A stretch of DNA of 64,000 nucleotides from Riemerella anatipestifer (GTDB lineage Bacteria; Bacteroidota; Bacteroidia; Flavobacteriales; Weeksellaceae). The position numbers were made by a program, and so were the translations under genes. Below are positions 62,978 through 64,000 of the stretch, piece after piece. The stretch spans positions 62,001-126,000 of the forward strand of contig NZ_QXHU01000003.1 of assembly GCF_009663465.1 (NCBI RefSeq), in the 5' to 3' direction. A model generated the notes under the pieces. It made no database searches and was not told the DNA's origin. It saw only the letters and a list, made by a program, of their open reading frames with translations. The first letter of the stretch is position 1. Each line of letters begins with the position of its first letter.

Positions 62978-63739
62978 CTAAATAGTTCCTTTAAAAACCT
63001 GCACCGCAGGACCTTCTAACCACACATTACAAAAGCCTACATCTTTCTTTTCAGCATAAACTTTGAGATTACCTCCCAGAGTTTTAATATTTACAGAATT
63101 TCTATTCTTATCCTGAATAAAAGACAATGCAGATGCCGTTACTCCTGTGCCACAGCTATAAGTCTCATCTTCCACACCTCGTTCATAAGTACGCACAAAA
63201 AGAGTTTCATCATCTATTTTTTCAACAAAATTAACATTGATACCTTCCTTCTGATATTTTTCAGAATATCTCACTTGTTTACCTTCTTTATAAACATCTA
63301 ACTTCTCTACCTCCGAAACAAATCTCACGTAATGAGGTGAGCCCGTATTAAGCACAAAATCAGACGCATCTCTACTGATATTAGAAACATCTATCATCTT
63401 AAGTTTTACCACATTTCCATTTACTTCAGCTTCGTGCAATCCGTCTATCGCATTGAAGGTACATTTATTTTCAAAAACACCTAAAAAATGTGCAAAAGCC
63501 ACCAAACAACGCCCGCCATTACCACACATCGTGCTTTCTGCTCCATCAGCATTATAATAGACCATTCTAAAATCAGTATCAGGACAATTTTCTAGCAAAA
63601 TAAGACCGTCTGCTCCCACCCCAAAACGTCTATGGCAAAGATGTGCTATATTTTCTTTGCTTTTATTAAAATTCATTTGGCGGTTATCCACCATAATAAA
63701 ATCATTACCAGTCCCTTGATATTTATAAAAAGTAAGCAT
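62978..63739 (-). CDS. dapF: Diaminopimelate epimerase
   Basis: 253 aa. Both catalytic cysteines are present: TMCGNGGRCLVAF (about residue 71) and SCGTGVTAS (about residue 195). Start MLTFYKYQGTGNDFIMVDNR is the family's opening. Converts LL-DAP to meso-DAP for peptidoglycan and lysine. Forms a unit with mltG and has its own promoter; dapD lies at the other end of the window. Confidence 0.96.
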   Translation of the reverse strand: MLTFYKYQGTGNDFIMVDNRQMNFNKSKENIAHLCHRRFGVGADGLILLENCPDTDFRMVYYNADGAESTMCGNGGRCLVAFAHFLGVFENKCTFNAIDGLHEAEVNGNVVKLKMIDVSNISRDASDFVLNTGSPHYVRFVSEVEKLDVYKEGKQVRYSEKYQKEGINVNFVEKIDDETLFVRTYERGVEDETYSCGTGVTASALSFIQDKNRNSVNIKTLGGNLKVYAEKKDVGFCNVWLEGPAVQVFKGTI

Positions 63740-63757
63740 AAAGATATTTTAGTGTTG

Positions 63758-63784
63758 CAAATGTAGCCTTTTTATACCAATCAA
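63758..63784 (-). promoter_or_regulatory. Promoter of dapF-mltG
   Basis: Minus strand: TTG (63784-63782), 16-bp spacer, TACATTTG (63765-63758), 18 nt before the ATG. Nothing recognisable lies beyond, up to 64000. Confidence 0.6.
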
Positions 63785-64000
63785 CATAAAAATAAGATAA
63801 AACTAATGCTCACAAATTATAGCATTATTAAAATATGATATTATACTCATTTTCACAGACCTTGACACCAAACTAAATCAGAAAATAGTTCGTATGTGGA
63901 AAAACAATACTCTACCAAAGTGATATTAAAGGGGTAGAACTACCTAAAAACATAATTCTATTACCAATATCCTTTATTGTCTAAACTAAATTCTATTGAA

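Overview
The window is a chromosomal segment of a low-GC member of the Bacteroidota, most likely a flavobacterium of the Weeksellaceae (Riemerella, Chryseobacterium or Elizabethkingia type). The evidence is the TTG / TAnnTTTG promoters (-33/-7) seen many times, the near absence of Shine-Dalgarno sites, a GLPGLI-family protein, a PorZ-type protein of the type IX secretion system, a fused CcsBA cytochrome c maturation protein, a split Nif3 / coiled-coil pair, and an ATP synthase operon without the beta and epsilon genes. The genus is an inference. There is no integrase, transposase, CRISPR array or prophage; most of the window is ordinary housekeeping sequence.

Layout. 1-2770: five small minus-strand genes, three of them lipoproteins, of unknown function. 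2857-8211: a tight minus-strand operon nlpC/P60 - dapD - GT87-like - GT2 - polysaccharide deacetylase - GT4, joining diaminopimelate synthesis to envelope glycan assembly. 8212-9092: a non-coding zone full of hairpins and repeats. 9093-17028: two acyl-CoA dehydrogenases, a DEAD-box helicase, a GLPGLI protein, an iron alcohol dehydrogenase and a long-chain acyl-CoA ligase. 17112-23648: prfC, a voltage-gated K+ channel with a zinc-ribbon tail, a Nif3-like protein with its coiled-coil partner, and a secreted S9 peptidase.

23763-27209 is the most unusual transcription unit: a clear promoter, a leader of about 540 nt with a perfect hairpin, an (AC)9 tract, a short GC palindrome and a long inverted repeat, then two secreted fibre-like proteins and an HU-like DNA-binding protein, closed by a strong terminator. 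It is followed by almost 1 kb of non-coding DNA (27210-28104) built from nested inverted and direct repeats. This includes a 309-bp MITE-like unit with 31-bp inverted ends that contains an 82-bp element also present at 8675-8756.

28105-42229 (all minus) holds recF with a UbiA-like membrane protein, ccsBA, trmD with an NDH-2, odhA/odhB, an SRPBCC protein, clpS and a CNNM/CorC-type protein. 42386-47376 is atpBEFHAG (minus) with an intrinsic-terminator-like hairpin between atpE and atpF. 47950-50114 (plus) has an MFS exporter, a TatA-like protein and a PAP2 phosphatase; then comes initiator tRNA-Met with a textbook promoter and terminator. 50395-56740 (minus) has recO, porZ, a 5'-nucleotidase split over two genes and a GMC-type oxidoreductase. 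56902-59317 (plus) has ogt, a LysR regulator and a YeiH-type exporter. 59321-63739 (minus) has a TonB-receptor-like barrel protein, mltG and dapF. Several gene starts are corrected here (RecF, NDH-2, ClpS, the first acyl-CoA dehydrogenase, YeiH, one lipoprotein) and two non-ATG starts are proposed (NDH-2 GTG, RecO TTG).
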